In this document: in pieces, positions 56,073 to 64,000 of the stretch
Numbering within the stretch: position 1 is the stretch's first letter
How the letters are laid out: each line of letters starts with the position of its first letter
Assembly: GCF_900218015.1 (NCBI RefSeq)
Contig: NZ_UFQQ01000012.1
Location: 62,001-126,000, forward strand
Source: Rhodopseudomonas pentothenatexigens
GTDB lineage: Bacteria > Pseudomonadota > Alphaproteobacteria > Rhizobiales > Xanthobacteraceae
DNA: 64,000 bases
Direction of reading: 5' to 3'
Translations under genes and position numbers: made by a program
The notes under the pieces: generated by a model
Told to the model about the DNA's origin: nothing
Database searches by the model: none
What the model saw: the letters and a program-made list of their open reading frames with translations, nothing else

Positions 56073-56996
56073 CTACGCGCCGACGATGTCGTGCAGTTCG
56101 AGCGGCACGCCGGACTGTGCGAACCATTCGGCACGGGCGGCGGCGCGACGACGGCCGCGTTCGTCCAGCGGCAGCTTCAGACGGCGCAGCAGATCGGTGA
56201 CCTCCTCGCGCGCGGCGACGTGGCCCATGCTGGGCCGGGTGCCGAGCGTCGTCTGGTCGAGATCGTCGAGTGCCGTCAGTCCTCGCGGGAAGAACTCGCG
56301 ATACACCACGCGTTCGGCAAAACCGTCGAGCGGCCGGAAGCCGATCCGCATCGCCAGTTCCTTCAGACCGGCCGCCACCGTCTGATTGTTCCGCGAACTC
56401 ATCGTCGACAGCCGATTGCGGACCACGATCCAGTCGGTATCGACGCCGTCGAGCTGGCGCCGCCGGCGCCGCGCGTCCATCACCATCGCCGCGTAGTGAC
56501 TCGCACCGGTGACTTCGAACGTGGTCGGGTCGACGCTGCCGAGCACGTCGAAGTCGAGAAAGCTGTCATTGATCGGCGTGATCAACGTATCGGCCATCGA
56601 GTGGGCCAGCCGCATCAGATAACTGTCCGACCCCGGCGTATCGATCACGATGAAATCGTGATCGTGCTCGACAGCAGCGATCACTTCGGCGAACTGCTGG
56701 AATTCGGCGGCCTCGTTGTCGGCGACCTGCATGGTGTCGCCGAGACGGAGACAGCAATGCCGCGGTGATGCCAGTCCGAGCCCGCAATGCTCCGACCAGG
56801 CGCGGCGATTGGCGACGTAGCGGGTGAAGCTCTGCTGCCGGCAGTCGAGATCGATCGTCGCAACCCGTTGCCCGGCCTTCAGCAGCGCCACGGCGATGTG
56901 GAGCGCCAGCGTCGATTTGCCGGAGCCGCCCTTCTCGTTGCCGAGCACGATGACGCGCGCCGAACCGGACGTGTCTTGGGGCCCCTCAATCAGCAT
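56073..56996 (-). CDS. mipZ: Division-site ATPase MipZ
   Basis: A 307-residue ParA-like ATPase. The deviant Walker A motif VLGNEKGGSGKSTLALHIAVALL starts near residue 18, with Walker B FIVIDTPGSDSY. The rest (FLDFDVLGSVDPTTFEVTGASHYAAMV, WIVVRNRLSTMSSRN) follows MipZ rather than ParA. MipZ binds ParB near the poles and keeps FtsZ at midcell. GGGAG lies before the ATG at 56996; a GTG six codons upstream is possible. The gene stands alone. Confidence 0.95.
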   Translation of the reverse strand: MLIEGPQDTSGSARVIVLGNEKGGSGKSTLALHIAVALLKAGQRVATIDLDCRQQSFTRYVANRRAWSEHCGLGLASPRHCCLRLGDTMQVADNEAAEFQQFAEVIAAVEHDHDFIVIDTPGSDSYLMRLAHSMADTLITPINDSFLDFDVLGSVDPTTFEVTGASHYAAMVMDARRRRRQLDGVDTDWIVVRNRLSTMSSRNNQTVAAGLKELAMRIGFRPLDGFAERVVYREFFPRGLTALDDLDQTTLGTRPSMGHVAAREEVTDLLRRLKLPLDERGRRRAAARAEWFAQSGVPLELHDIVGA

Positions 56997-57232
56997 CGAT
57001 CTCCCTTTCGCCACTAATCATCAAATCGGCGATGCCGAGGGTCAAGCAAATTGCGCCGGATCGATCCGAACGGAAGAGGCTTTGCGCTTAATCATGAATC
57101 CGCAGCCGCTGCGTCGCCATCGAGCCTGACAGCCGGCGCCGTGGTGGCGGCACGCTCCGGGACTTGATAAGATCGGATTCCTTCCTGCTGCCGCCCGGTG
57201 CGGCTTGTCTCCTGACCGCGATCGAGCTTTCG

Positions 57233-58084
57233 ATGTCCCGTCCTCCCGTCGTCGCCCGCACCTTTCCCGCCCTCCGCCGCGCCCTCGCCGAGCTGCGCCG
57301 CCGCGATGCCAGCGTCGCGCTGGTGCCGACCATGGGCGCCCTGCACGACGGCCACCTGTCGCTGGTTCGGCTGGCGAAGCGTCGCGCCGACAAGGTAGTG
57401 GTGTCGGTGTTCGTCAACCCGACCCAGTTCGCGCCGCATGAGGACTTCGGTTCGTACCCGCGAACCTTCAAGACGGACGCCGCCAAGCTCGCCGGCGAGA
57501 GCGTCGATCTGATCTGGAACCCCGACATCAAGGCGATGTACCCGGATGGTTTCGCCTCCAAGATCCTCACCGAGGGGCCCGCGCTGGCCGGTCTGGAAGA
57601 CCGGTTCCGTCCGCATTTTTTCGGCGGGGTCGCCACGGTGGTCGGCAAGCTGTTCAACCAGTGCAGGCCGGACGTCGCAATCTTCGGCTCGAAGGACTTC
57701 CAGCAGCTCCGTGTGGTCACCCGGATGGCCGCCGATCTCGACATGGGCGTGAAGGTGATCGGCGCCCCGACGGTGCGCGAGCGCGACGGCCTCGCGATGT
57801 CGTCGCGCAACGTCTATCTGTCGGCCGAGGAACGTGCCGTCGCGCCGACGCTGTACCGGGCGCTGAAAGAGGTCGCCAAGCGGATCAAGGCCGGCAAGAG
57901 CATCGAATCGTCGCTGGCGGCCGGCGCCGAGCTGATTGCCGAGGCCGGTTTCGTGCTCGACTACCTGGAGGCCAGGCACGCCGACACGCTGGCCCCGATC
58001 AAGTCGATCAAAAACGGCCCGATCCGGCTGCTGGTGGCCGCCAAGCTCGGCAAGACCCGGCTGATCGACAATATCGCGGTGTGA
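57233..58084 (+). CDS. panC: Pantoate--beta-alanine ligase
   Basis: A 283-residue pantothenate synthetase. The HIGH-type motif [15 protein letters not shown], the [20 protein letters not shown] pantoate-binding stretch and the KMSKS-like [12 protein letters not shown] are all present. It condenses pantoate and beta-alanine with ATP. panB is not adjacent. The ATG at 57233 is the family start; the open frame begins 69 bases earlier without support. Confidence 0.96.
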   Translation: MSRPPVVARTFPALRRALAELRRRDASVALVPTMGALHDGHLSLVRLAKRRADKVVVSVFVNPTQFAPHEDFGSYPRTFKTDAAKLAGESVDLIWNPDIKAMYPDGFASKILTEGPALAGLEDRFRPHFFGGVATVVGKLFNQCRPDVAIFGSKDFQQLRVVTRMAADLDMGVKVIGAPTVRERDGLAMSSRNVYLSAEERAVAPTLYRALKEVAKRIKAGKSIESSLAAGAELIAEAGFVLDYLEARHADTLAPIKSIKNGPIRLLVAAKLGKTRLIDNIAV

Positions 58085-58125
58085 GCCGCGCCGTCGCGCC
58101 CGCGGCGCGATGGCGGCGAAAACGC

Positions 58126-58545
58126 CTAAAGCAGCCCCAGCTCGCGCAGCTCCCGGCGCATCGGCTCGGGCATCGCCGCAATGCCGTCGGCCGCCTTGCC
58201 GAGATCGGCCGGCGCGTCGGGACCTTTGAGATAGCGCCATCCCTGAAACGGCCGCATCGGCCGCGGGCTGACCGCATGGACCTGCGGCTCCAGCACCAGC
58301 CGGCAGCGGCCGATCCCCTCGCCGTCGCGGAACGGCTCGATCGCCAGCAGTTTTTGCCGTGCCGAGATCTCGCCGCGGATCACCCAGTACAGCGAACCGC
58401 CCGCCAGCAGCTCGGCGTCGCGCTTCGGCACCATCCGGGTGACGTGAATGTGGCGGCCGGCGCGCCGGGCGCGATCGGCGACCCGCTCGGTCAGATCGCT
58501 CACCGAGTCGCAGCCGACCGCGAGCTTGATCAGATGCAGTGCCAT
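58126..58545 (-). CDS. DUF1489 family protein
   Basis: A 139-residue protein of the DUF1489 family (LHLIKLAVGCDSVSDLTERVADRARRAG, HVTRMVPKRDAELLAGGSLYWVIRGEI, RPFQGWRYLKGPDAPADLG). The family is confined largely to alphaproteobacteria and has no assigned function. It is convergent with panC and lies 36 bp downstream of the next minus-strand gene. Confidence 0.88.
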   Translation of the reverse strand: MALHLIKLAVGCDSVSDLTERVADRARRAGRHIHVTRMVPKRDAELLAGGSLYWVIRGEISARQKLLAIEPFRDGEGIGRCRLVLEPQVHAVSPRPMRPFQGWRYLKGPDAPADLGKAADGIAAMPEPMRRELRELGLL

Positions 58546-58581
58546 CGCTTTGGAATATCCCGATACGGCGAACGCCGCCGC

Positions 58582-59649
58582 TCAGTTATCCGAATTCGCG
58601 GCTTCCGGTGCAAGCTGCACCGGCGCAGCCGGCTTGGGCCTCGGCGGCGCCGGCGGTCGCTTGGCCGGTGGCGGGTTCGCCGCGGCGGCGCCGCCACCAT
58701 TGTGGTTGGCGGACGCCTGCGCAGCAGCCGGTGGCCTCTTGGCCGGGGCAGACGGAGCGGCCTTGGCGTTGGCCGCGGCACCATGGCCGGCGGCAGCCGC
58801 CGGCTTGGCCGGAGCCGCGCCGGCTGGCCCCGGCTCCGGCGTCATGATGCTGACCGGAGGAATCGAGGCCGAGGTCGGGAAATCGATGTCGGTCGGCTTG
58901 CCGCTCGGCGCCTCGGTGACGCCCGCAAGACCGGGTGTCGGAGCCGGCCCCGGCACCACGGCGGTGGACGTGGTCGCGGTTGCGGCACTCGCGGCGGTCG
59001 GCATCCCCCAGCTCGGCGCGTAGCGCGTCAGGGTGGTCTCGTAGAGGTGGTCGCCCATATTCGCCACGATCCGGGTGGTGTCGGTGAGCGACCGGAAGGC
59101 GGGGCAGTCGCTGGTCTGGCAGCGGTCCTGCGACGCCAGCACATAGGCGATCAGGCCATAGCGGTCGCGCTCCACCGCGCGGCGCAGCCGGGCGAGTTGC
59201 GGCGTCATCCGCTTGTCGGCGGCGGCGACGTCGCCGAGGGCGGTCAGCCGTCCCAATTGCGCCGCGGCGTAGGACACCGCGGCCGCGACCGTCTCGGGCG
59301 AGCTGAACAGGGCTTTCTCGCAGGCCGAGAGCACCAGATCGCCGGCGAGGTCGTCGACACAGGCCAGCGCCGGCATCGCTTTTGCCGTGGGTCCGCTGCC
59401 ATCGAGCGCGACCATCGTTGCACCGGTCACAGTGGTGCTGGGAGTCCGGAACACGATGTAGCCGGCGAGCCCGATCGCACCGAGGGTGATCACCACCAGC
59501 GCGCCGTTGGCGACCGATTTGTCCGCCCGCAGCAGCGTGATCATCACCAGCAGCGCCACGAATGCCGCGACAGCGACGGTGGCCCACATCGAGAAATTCG
59601 GTGAATGCAGAATCCGGTCGAGCGAAGCCGACCAAGCAGCCCAATCCAT
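58582..59649 (-). CDS. Membrane protein with Pro/Ala-rich tail, unknown function
   Basis: A 355-residue protein. Two amino-terminal helices (FSMWATVAVAAFVALLVMITLL and GALVVITLGAIGLAGYIVF) are followed by a domain of about 130 residues with four Cys (ACVDDL, SACEKALF, CQTSDCPAF), probably periplasmic and disulfide-bonded. The last 120 residues are Pro/Ala-rich with a basic PPAKRPP repeat-like pattern, reminiscent of wall-spanning proteins. I do not recognise a family. It may share a transcript with the DUF1489 gene. Confidence 0.8.
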   Translation of the reverse strand: MDWAAWSASLDRILHSPNFSMWATVAVAAFVALLVMITLLRADKSVANGALVVITLGAIGLAGYIVFRTPSTTVTGATMVALDGSGPTAKAMPALACVDDLAGDLVLSACEKALFSSPETVAAAVSYAAAQLGRLTALGDVAAADKRMTPQLARLRRAVERDRYGLIAYVLASQDRCQTSDCPAFRSLTDTTRIVANMGDHLYETTLTRYAPSWGMPTAASAATATTSTAVVPGPAPTPGLAGVTEAPSGKPTDIDFPTSASIPPVSIMTPEPGPAGAAPAKPAAAAGHGAAANAKAAPSAPAKRPPAAAQASANHNGGGAAAANPPPAKRPPAPPRPKPAAPVQLAPEAANSDN

Positions 59650-59866
59650 GCGCGTTGTCCCCTGAGCGCCGATCCGGCCAGTCAACACCGGCTTTACGAC
59701 GAAAATTGGCGCAGGGCCCGGCGAAACGACACCTGCCGAAACGCGGCTTGGCGGAAAGCGTCTCCGAGATCGCTGCCCCTGCCCGCAAAACGAGGCACCG
59801 GGACAGCGATGATGATCTCAGAGCCTGCTATGTCTTAGTCTTGGGAAGAAAAGACGAGGCGGGAAC

Positions 59867-60058
59867 TCAGCAGACGCTGAGCTGGCTCTCTTTGGCGACC
59901 CGCTCGAACGCCTCGGAGATATTCTTGATCCGGTACTGGCAATCGGACCCGTCGGTCGGGAGCAGCCTGACGATTTCGTACATGCCGCTGGCCGCCGGAC
60001 GGGCAACGTTGCTGGCGGTAAAATAGACCGAGTCACCTACCACGAACTTGTGCTTCAA
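59867..60058 (-). CDS. Small conserved-type protein (63 aa)
   Basis: A 63-residue protein, KFVVGDSVYFTASNVARPAASGMYEIVRLLP then QYRIKNISEAFERVAKESQL, with a beta-rich SH3-like pattern. Very similar small proteins are, from memory, found singly in many Rhizobiales and named hypothetical. It is likely cytoplasmic. Its function is unknown. Confidence 0.82.
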   Translation of the reverse strand: MKHKFVVGDSVYFTASNVARPAASGMYEIVRLLPTDGSDCQYRIKNISEAFERVAKESQLSVC

Positions 60059-60269
60059 CGCTCAACTCCTGCGCCACTTGAATACCGATCCGTCCCTGTC
60101 GCCGGGTGTGATCGGTTCCCCCCGAGCCCCGCGCGCTTATAGCACGCGGACGGCCTCTCTGGCCAGTGCTTCACGCATGGCTGCTGACGCGATTTTGCTG
60201 GTTTTTCAGCGATCTAGGCGAAAATGCCGCCGCCGGGCCGGAGCTTGGGAATGAATCCCCGATGCCGAC

Positions 60270-60926
60270 TTACGCGGTCTCGAATTTGTCGATGATCCAG
60301 CTTTCGGCGAGGGCCGCCTGCGTCCACTCCTGGAACGCCGGCAGCGCCATCATGACCTCCATGTAGCCGCGGGCAATCGGATCGACCTCCACCGCATAGG
60401 ACCGGAAGCGGTGCACCACAGGAGCGTACATTGCATCCGCCGCGGAGAACCGGCCGAACAGATATGGACCGAACCGGCCATAACGCTGCCGACAATCGAC
60501 CCAGATCTCCTGGATCCGGGCGATGTCGGCCCGCGCCGCGTCCGACAGCGGTTTTGCTCCGACCGGACGATGGATGTTCATGCCACACTCGTTGCGCAGC
60601 GCCGCGAAGCTCGCATGCATCTCCGCCGACACCGAGCGTGCGTGCGCCCGCGCGGCGACGTCGTCCGGCCAGAGCTGCGCCTTCGGAAAGCGTTCGGCGG
60701 CGTATTCGATGATCGCCAGCGAATCCCAGATCGTGACGTCGCCATCGACCAACACTGGGACCTTGCCGGACGGCGTGAAGGCGAGGATGCGCCGCTTGTC
60801 GGCATCGCCGGTGTAGAGCGGGATCACGACCTCGTCGAACGCGATGCCGGTCGCCTTCAGCGCGATCCACGGCCGCATCGACCACGATGAATAGTTCTTG
60901 TTGCCGACGACCAGCGTGCGCGCCAT
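60270..60926 (-). CDS. Glutathione S-transferase family protein
   Basis: A 218-residue GST. The amino-terminal thioredoxin-fold half (GNKNYSSWSMRPWIALKATGIAF, with the Ser-Ser-Trp active-site region) and GKVPVLVDGDVTIWDSLAIIEYAAERFP (glutathione-binding) are clear; the helical half contains GPYLFGRFSAADAMYAPVVHRF. The pattern fits the zeta/theta-like bacterial subgroup that conjugates or isomerises small substrates. It is divergent from the DUF3253 gene. Start at ATG 60926. Confidence 0.92.
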   Translation of the reverse strand: MARTLVVGNKNYSSWSMRPWIALKATGIAFDEVVIPLYTGDADKRRILAFTPSGKVPVLVDGDVTIWDSLAIIEYAAERFPKAQLWPDDVAARAHARSVSAEMHASFAALRNECGMNIHRPVGAKPLSDAARADIARIQEIWVDCRQRYGRFGPYLFGRFSAADAMYAPVVHRFRSYAVEVDPIARGYMEVMMALPAFQEWTQAALAESWIIDKFETA

Positions 60927-61037
60927 CCCGAACTCCTGTTGTCCCGCAGCTATCTTCTCCGGCAATCAATCCACGGGCGCAGTGGCTGTCAATCGGTCGG
61001 GTTGCAGCACGCGGATCGATACGGCACTGCATTGCAA

Positions 61038-61334
61038 ATGACCTGTGACGATTCGGCGCCCGCGTCCGCGCCCGCCCCTGCCTCTCACGACCCGGCATTG
61101 GAAGACGGCATCCTGGCGGTGCTGAACAAAGCCGGCCCCGGCACGCTCAGCGCTCCGGAGATCGCCCATGCGCTACGTCCGGATGGCGACTGGCACGGGC
61201 TGTTGATGCCGATCCGCCGCGCCGCGGTGAGCCTGGCGCTCGCCGGGCGGCTGGTGATCTATCGCAAGGGCAAACCGGCCGACCCGAACGACTTTCGCGG
61301 CGTGTATCGGCTCGGCCTGCCCCGGCACGATTGA
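61038..61334 (+). CDS. DUF3253 family protein
   Basis: A 98-residue protein with a winged-helix-like fold: an amino Ala/Ser/Pro-rich leader, then ILAVLNKAGPGTLSAPEIAHALRPDGDWHGLLMPIRRAAVSLALAGRLVIYRKGKPADP and FRGVYRLGLP. This matches DUF3253, a small family without known function. The basic residues suggest nucleic acid contact. It is divergent from the GST gene and convergent with the YdcF gene. Confidence 0.88.
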   Translation: MTCDDSAPASAPAPASHDPALEDGILAVLNKAGPGTLSAPEIAHALRPDGDWHGLLMPIRRAAVSLALAGRLVIYRKGKPADPNDFRGVYRLGLPRHD

Positions 61335-61373
61335 GCGTCGCAGCAGGCGCCCGGACAAGACGGCGTCGAACGG

Positions 61374-62168
61374 CTACGGCGACGGCAGCAGCGCCGAGGT
61401 TTTGCCGCCGAGCCGATACGCCAGCAGGCCCGCCCATTCGTGGACGGCGACGTCGGTGCGCGCCAGGCCCGCCGCCAAGGTCGCGAACGGCAGCCGCCAG
61501 TCTTCGGGGCCCCTGGTCCGCCAGTCGACCGGATAGGCGACGACGTCGAAGCCGGCGGCGCGGAACGCGACGATCGACCGCGGCATGTGAAACGACGAGG
61601 TCACCAGCAGCCACAGCTCTCCCGGCTTCGGTGCGACCAGGGCACGCGTATAGGCGGCGTTCTCCGCCGTGGTGCGTGATTTGTCCTCCAGCACCACGCG
61701 ATCGGCGCCGACGCCGAAACGCTTCAGCAGTTCACCGGCCAGCGGAGCTTCGGCGGCCGAACGCTGGATCAGATTGCCGCTGCCGCCGGTGTAGACGATC
61801 CGCGCCTGCGGGTAACGCCGCGCCAGGTCGAGCGCGGCCAGAACCCGTTCGGCCGATGCGTCGAGCTCCAGCACACCGCGCGCGGCGCTGACTTCAGAGT
61901 TGATCGCGCCGCCGAGCACGATGATTCCGTCCGGCGCCCGGCCCGACTCCGACCATGGCGGAAACCGTTCCGACAGCGACAGCAGCAGCACGTTGGCGAG
62001 CGGCGAGTAGCCGGCAATCAGCAGCAGCACGACGCCGGCGACCAGCAGCGCGCGCCCTGCCCGCCACCACCGCGTCAGCACCAGCACAAGACCCGCGACG
62101 CAGATCATCGCGATCGTATTCGAGGGGTGGACGAAGAAGCCGAGGATCTTGGAGAGCAGGAAGAACAT
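61374..62168 (-). CDS. YdcF/DUF218-family membrane protein
   Basis: A 264-residue protein with two amino-terminal helices (TIAMICVAGLVLVLT, LLVAGVVLLLIAGYSPL) and a DUF218 domain (GIIVLGGAINSE, YTGGSGNL, LEDKSRTTAENAAYT, LLVTSSFHMPRSIVAFRAAGF). The ElyC/SanA-like long form acts at the envelope in other bacteria, in lipid carrier or barrier functions. It is separated from the aldo/keto reductase by 87 bp. Confidence 0.9.
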   Translation of the reverse strand: MFFLLSKILGFFVHPSNTIAMICVAGLVLVLTRWWRAGRALLVAGVVLLLIAGYSPLANVLLLSLSERFPPWSESGRAPDGIIVLGGAINSEVSAARGVLELDASAERVLAALDLARRYPQARIVYTGGSGNLIQRSAAEAPLAGELLKRFGVGADRVVLEDKSRTTAENAAYTRALVAPKPGELWLLVTSSFHMPRSIVAFRAAGFDVVAYPVDWRTRGPEDWRLPFATLAAGLARTDVAVHEWAGLLAYRLGGKTSALLPSP

Positions 62169-62255
62169 CGGTCACCGGCGCGCGAAACATCGTCTGCGCG
62201 AGGTGCGGGATTTCAGCCGCGGGGTCAACAGCCGGCGGTGTCGGTCCGACGATTG

Positions 62256-63089
62256 TCAGTCCCACGCCGGCGCGGTCGCCGTGGTGGTCAGTCGCCCCTT
62301 CGGGCTGCCGAGCGCGAAGATCTCGTTCATCTCAGCGTCCGACAGTTCGAAGTCGAACACCTCGATGTTCTGCGCCAGCCGCTCCAGCCGCGAACTGCGC
62401 GGAATCGCGGCGACGTTCTGCTGAATCAGCCAGCGCAGGCAGACTTGGGCCGCGCTCTTGCCGTGGGCCGCGCCGATCCGGGTCAGGATCTCGCTCGACT
62501 TGGCGTTGCCGCGCGCAATCGGGCTGTAGGCGACCAGCGCCATGCCGTGCGCGGCGCAGGCGGCCAGAACCTTCTGCTGATCGAGAAACGGATGGTACTC
62601 GACCTGATTGCACACCAGCGGCGCCGGACAGGCAGACACCGCTTCGTTGATCAGCGCGACGGTGAAGTTCGAAACCCCGATGTGGCGCGTGAGGCCGAGC
62701 GCGCGCGCCTGGGCAAGCGCGCCGAGCGTTTCAGTCAGCGGCACGTGCGGATTCGGCCAGTGCAGCAGCAACAAATCGACTTCGGACAGCCGCAGTTTGA
62801 CCAGGCTTTCCTTGGCCGAGCGGAGCAGATCGTTGGGCGCAAAATGCGTCGTCCAGACCTTGGTGGTGACGAAGATCTGGTCGCGGCGGATATGGGAATT
62901 GCGGATGCCCTCGCCGACGTCGCGTTCGTTGGCGTAGATCTGCGCGGTGTCGATATGGCGATAGCCGAGCCGGATCGCCTGCTCGACCGCGCGCGAGCAG
63001 ACGCGCTTGCTGAGCTCCCAGGTGCCTAGCCCGAGGGCGGGAATCCGCGCTCCGTGGGCCTCGACGAAATGCGCTTCCGCCGTCTGCAT
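62256..63089 (-). CDS. Aldo/keto reductase (2,5-diketo-D-gluconate reductase-like)
   Basis: A 277-residue AKR with the full catalytic tetrad region: Asp in YRHIDTAQIYANE plus Tyr, Lys in FVTTKVWTTHF, and His in LLLHWPNP. IGVSNFTVALINEAV and the SSRLERLAQNIEVFDFEL end are typical of the DkgB/AKR5 group, which reduces methylglyoxal and ketoacid-like sugars with NADPH. The ATG at 63089 matches the family start. Confidence 0.94.
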   Translation of the reverse strand: MQTAEAHFVEAHGARIPALGLGTWELSKRVCSRAVEQAIRLGYRHIDTAQIYANERDVGEGIRNSHIRRDQIFVTTKVWTTHFAPNDLLRSAKESLVKLRLSEVDLLLLHWPNPHVPLTETLGALAQARALGLTRHIGVSNFTVALINEAVSACPAPLVCNQVEYHPFLDQQKVLAACAAHGMALVAYSPIARGNAKSSEILTRIGAAHGKSAAQVCLRWLIQQNVAAIPRSSRLERLAQNIEVFDFELSDAEMNEIFALGSPKGRLTTTATAPAWD

Positions 63090-63311
63090 GGTGATCGTCC
63101 CGCATTCTCGATGACGCAGACTGATCTTTAGTAGTATGAACCGATCGACCTCCGCTGCCAATCGCTGCACGCCGACGAACTTACCAATTCCTTCCCGAGG
63201 TTGAGCGTCGCCCACCTTGGATCGCCGCGTCCGATGTCACGGGCCGCCAGGGGCGCGCGGAACTGCATAGTCGACGCGTGCCGCGGGAACTCGGCTCCCA
63301 GCGGCGCCGGT

Positions 63312-64000
63312 TTATTTCAGCCCGAACCATGCGGTCGCGATCCCCAGGAAGGCGAAGAAGCCAACGACATCGGTCACCGTCGTGACAAAGGTGCCCGATG
63401 CCACCGCCGGGTCGGCGCGCATTCGTTCGAGCGCCATTGGTATCAGAATGCCGCCGAGCGCGCCCGCAATCAGATTGCAGATCATCGCCAGCCCGATCAC
63501 CACGCCGAGGCCCGGCACCTTGAACCAGGCATAGGCGGCGATCCCGGTGATCAGCGCGAAGGCGACGCCGTTCACCAAACCGACCAGCGCCTCGCGCATC
63601 ACCACCCGGACGGCGTTCCAGGCGCCCAATTCGCGGGTGGCGAGCGCCCGCACCGCCACCGTCATGGTCTGGGTCGCCGCATTGCCGCCCTGGCTCGCGA
63701 CGATCGGCGCCAGCACCGCCAGCGCCACCATCTGCTGCAGCTGATCCTCGAACAGCCCGAGCACCGACGACGCCAGGAACGCGGTGGCGAGGTTGACCAG
63801 CAACCAGTTGAACCGGCCGCGCGCGATCGTCCACACCCGGTCGGACAGTTCTTCGTCGCTGGTGACGCCGCCGAGCGCCTTGAGGTCCTCGTCGGCCTCC
63901 TCTTCGATGACGTCGACGACGTCGTCGATGGTGATCACGCCGACCAGCCGGTTCTGGCTGTCGACCACCGGCGCGGCGACGAGGTTGTACTTGCCGAACA
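63312..64000 (-). CDS. mgtE: Magnesium transporter MgtE, 3' part
   Basis: The carboxy-terminal part, at least 229 residues, of an MgtE channel, running off the right edge of the window. It includes the end of the second CBS domain (VVDSQNRLVGVITIDDVVDVIEEEADED), the linker helix and the five-helix pore (APIVASQGGNAATQTMTVAVRAL, with the conserved QGGNA segment). It transports Mg2+ in response to cytosolic Mg2+. The amino half and start lie outside the window. Confidence 0.94.
   Translation of the reverse strand, partial: FGKYNLVAAPVVDSQNRLVGVITIDDVVDVIEEEADEDLKALGGVTSDEELSDRVWTIARGRFNWLLVNLATAFLASSVLGLFEDQLQQMVALAVLAPIVASQGGNAATQTMTVAVRALATRELGAWNAVRVVMREALVGLVNGVAFALITGIAAYAWFKVPGLGVVIGLAMICNLIAGALGGILIPMALERMRADPAVASGTFVTTVTDVVGFFAFLGIATAWFGLK

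Noticed and set aside
55864-56127. An 87-codon minus-strand frame upstream of the alpha/beta hydrolase
   Set aside because: It overlaps the end of mipZ, has no ribosome site, and its Arg-rich beginning lies within mipZ in another frame.

Overview
The window looks like a chromosomal segment of a high-GC alphaproteobacterium of the Nitrobacteraceae, most like Rhodopseudomonas palustris. This rests on gene content and protein character: PleD/DivK, MipZ, an EipB-like protein, a split gatC/gatA/gatB arrangement and dispersed palindromic repeats of the kind seen in that family. No database search was run. I see no rRNA or tRNA gene, CRISPR array, insertion sequence or prophage. Most of the window is core chromosome with small accessory insertions.

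Layout. 0-9 kb: the three tRNA amidotransferase subunits (gatB, gatA, gatC, all minus strand) are separated by accessory genes. These are a VapC toxin with an unusual composite antitoxin directly upstream of gatB, an isochorismatase-like hydrolase divergent from a GlxA/AraC regulator, a HisKA_2-type sensor kinase with a LOV-like PAS domain, and a BrnT/BrnA pair between gatA and gatC. 8-15 kb: nitronate monooxygenase, exported cyclase-family protein, RuvX, YchJ-like protein, AidB-type acyl-CoA dehydrogenase and a ThDP-dependent 2-oxo acid decarboxylase. 15-20 kb: pyrB, a dihydroorotase homologue that has lost its metal-binding histidines, plsY, dprA, and a compact minus-strand unit encoding 71-aa and 33-aa proteins with a clear -10 box. 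20-28 kb: topA, rnr, a DUF983 protein and a Nudix hydrolase, then an MFS transporter and rpmG.

28-46 kb: pleD and divK, a DUF3572 protein overlapping dinB, the EipB-like periplasmic protein, a RidA protein, a glycerophosphodiesterase, a FemAB/GNAT-like protein, a HIT protein, a Na/Ca exchanger, TrmO, AzlD/AzlC, a PilZ protein, a lytic transglycosylase, a Cys-type relative of the GrdB/PrdB reductases, a nitrilase with a divergent AraC regulator, and a polytopic glycosyltransferase whose reading frame continues far upstream of its first ATG. 46-64 kb: clpA and clpS, a Tad-type von Willebrand protein, a D,D-carboxypeptidase with a SPOR tail, a membrane J-domain protein and a VWA protein, an alpha/beta hydrolase, mipZ, panC, several DUF proteins, a glutathione transferase, a YdcF protein, an aldo/keto reductase and the 3' part of mgtE.

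How genes work together. GatCAB makes Gln-tRNA(Gln)/Asn-tRNA(Asn). PleD and DivK form the polar cell-cycle switch that feeds c-di-GMP signalling, to which the PilZ protein could respond. MipZ positions the division site. ClpS delivers substrates to ClpA. The carboxypeptidase, lytic transglycosylase and EipB-like protein act on the envelope. The most unusual items are the degenerate dihydroorotase, the composite antitoxin abutting gatB, the small-protein unit at 19.4-19.9 kb, and the candidate ATC start at 43965.
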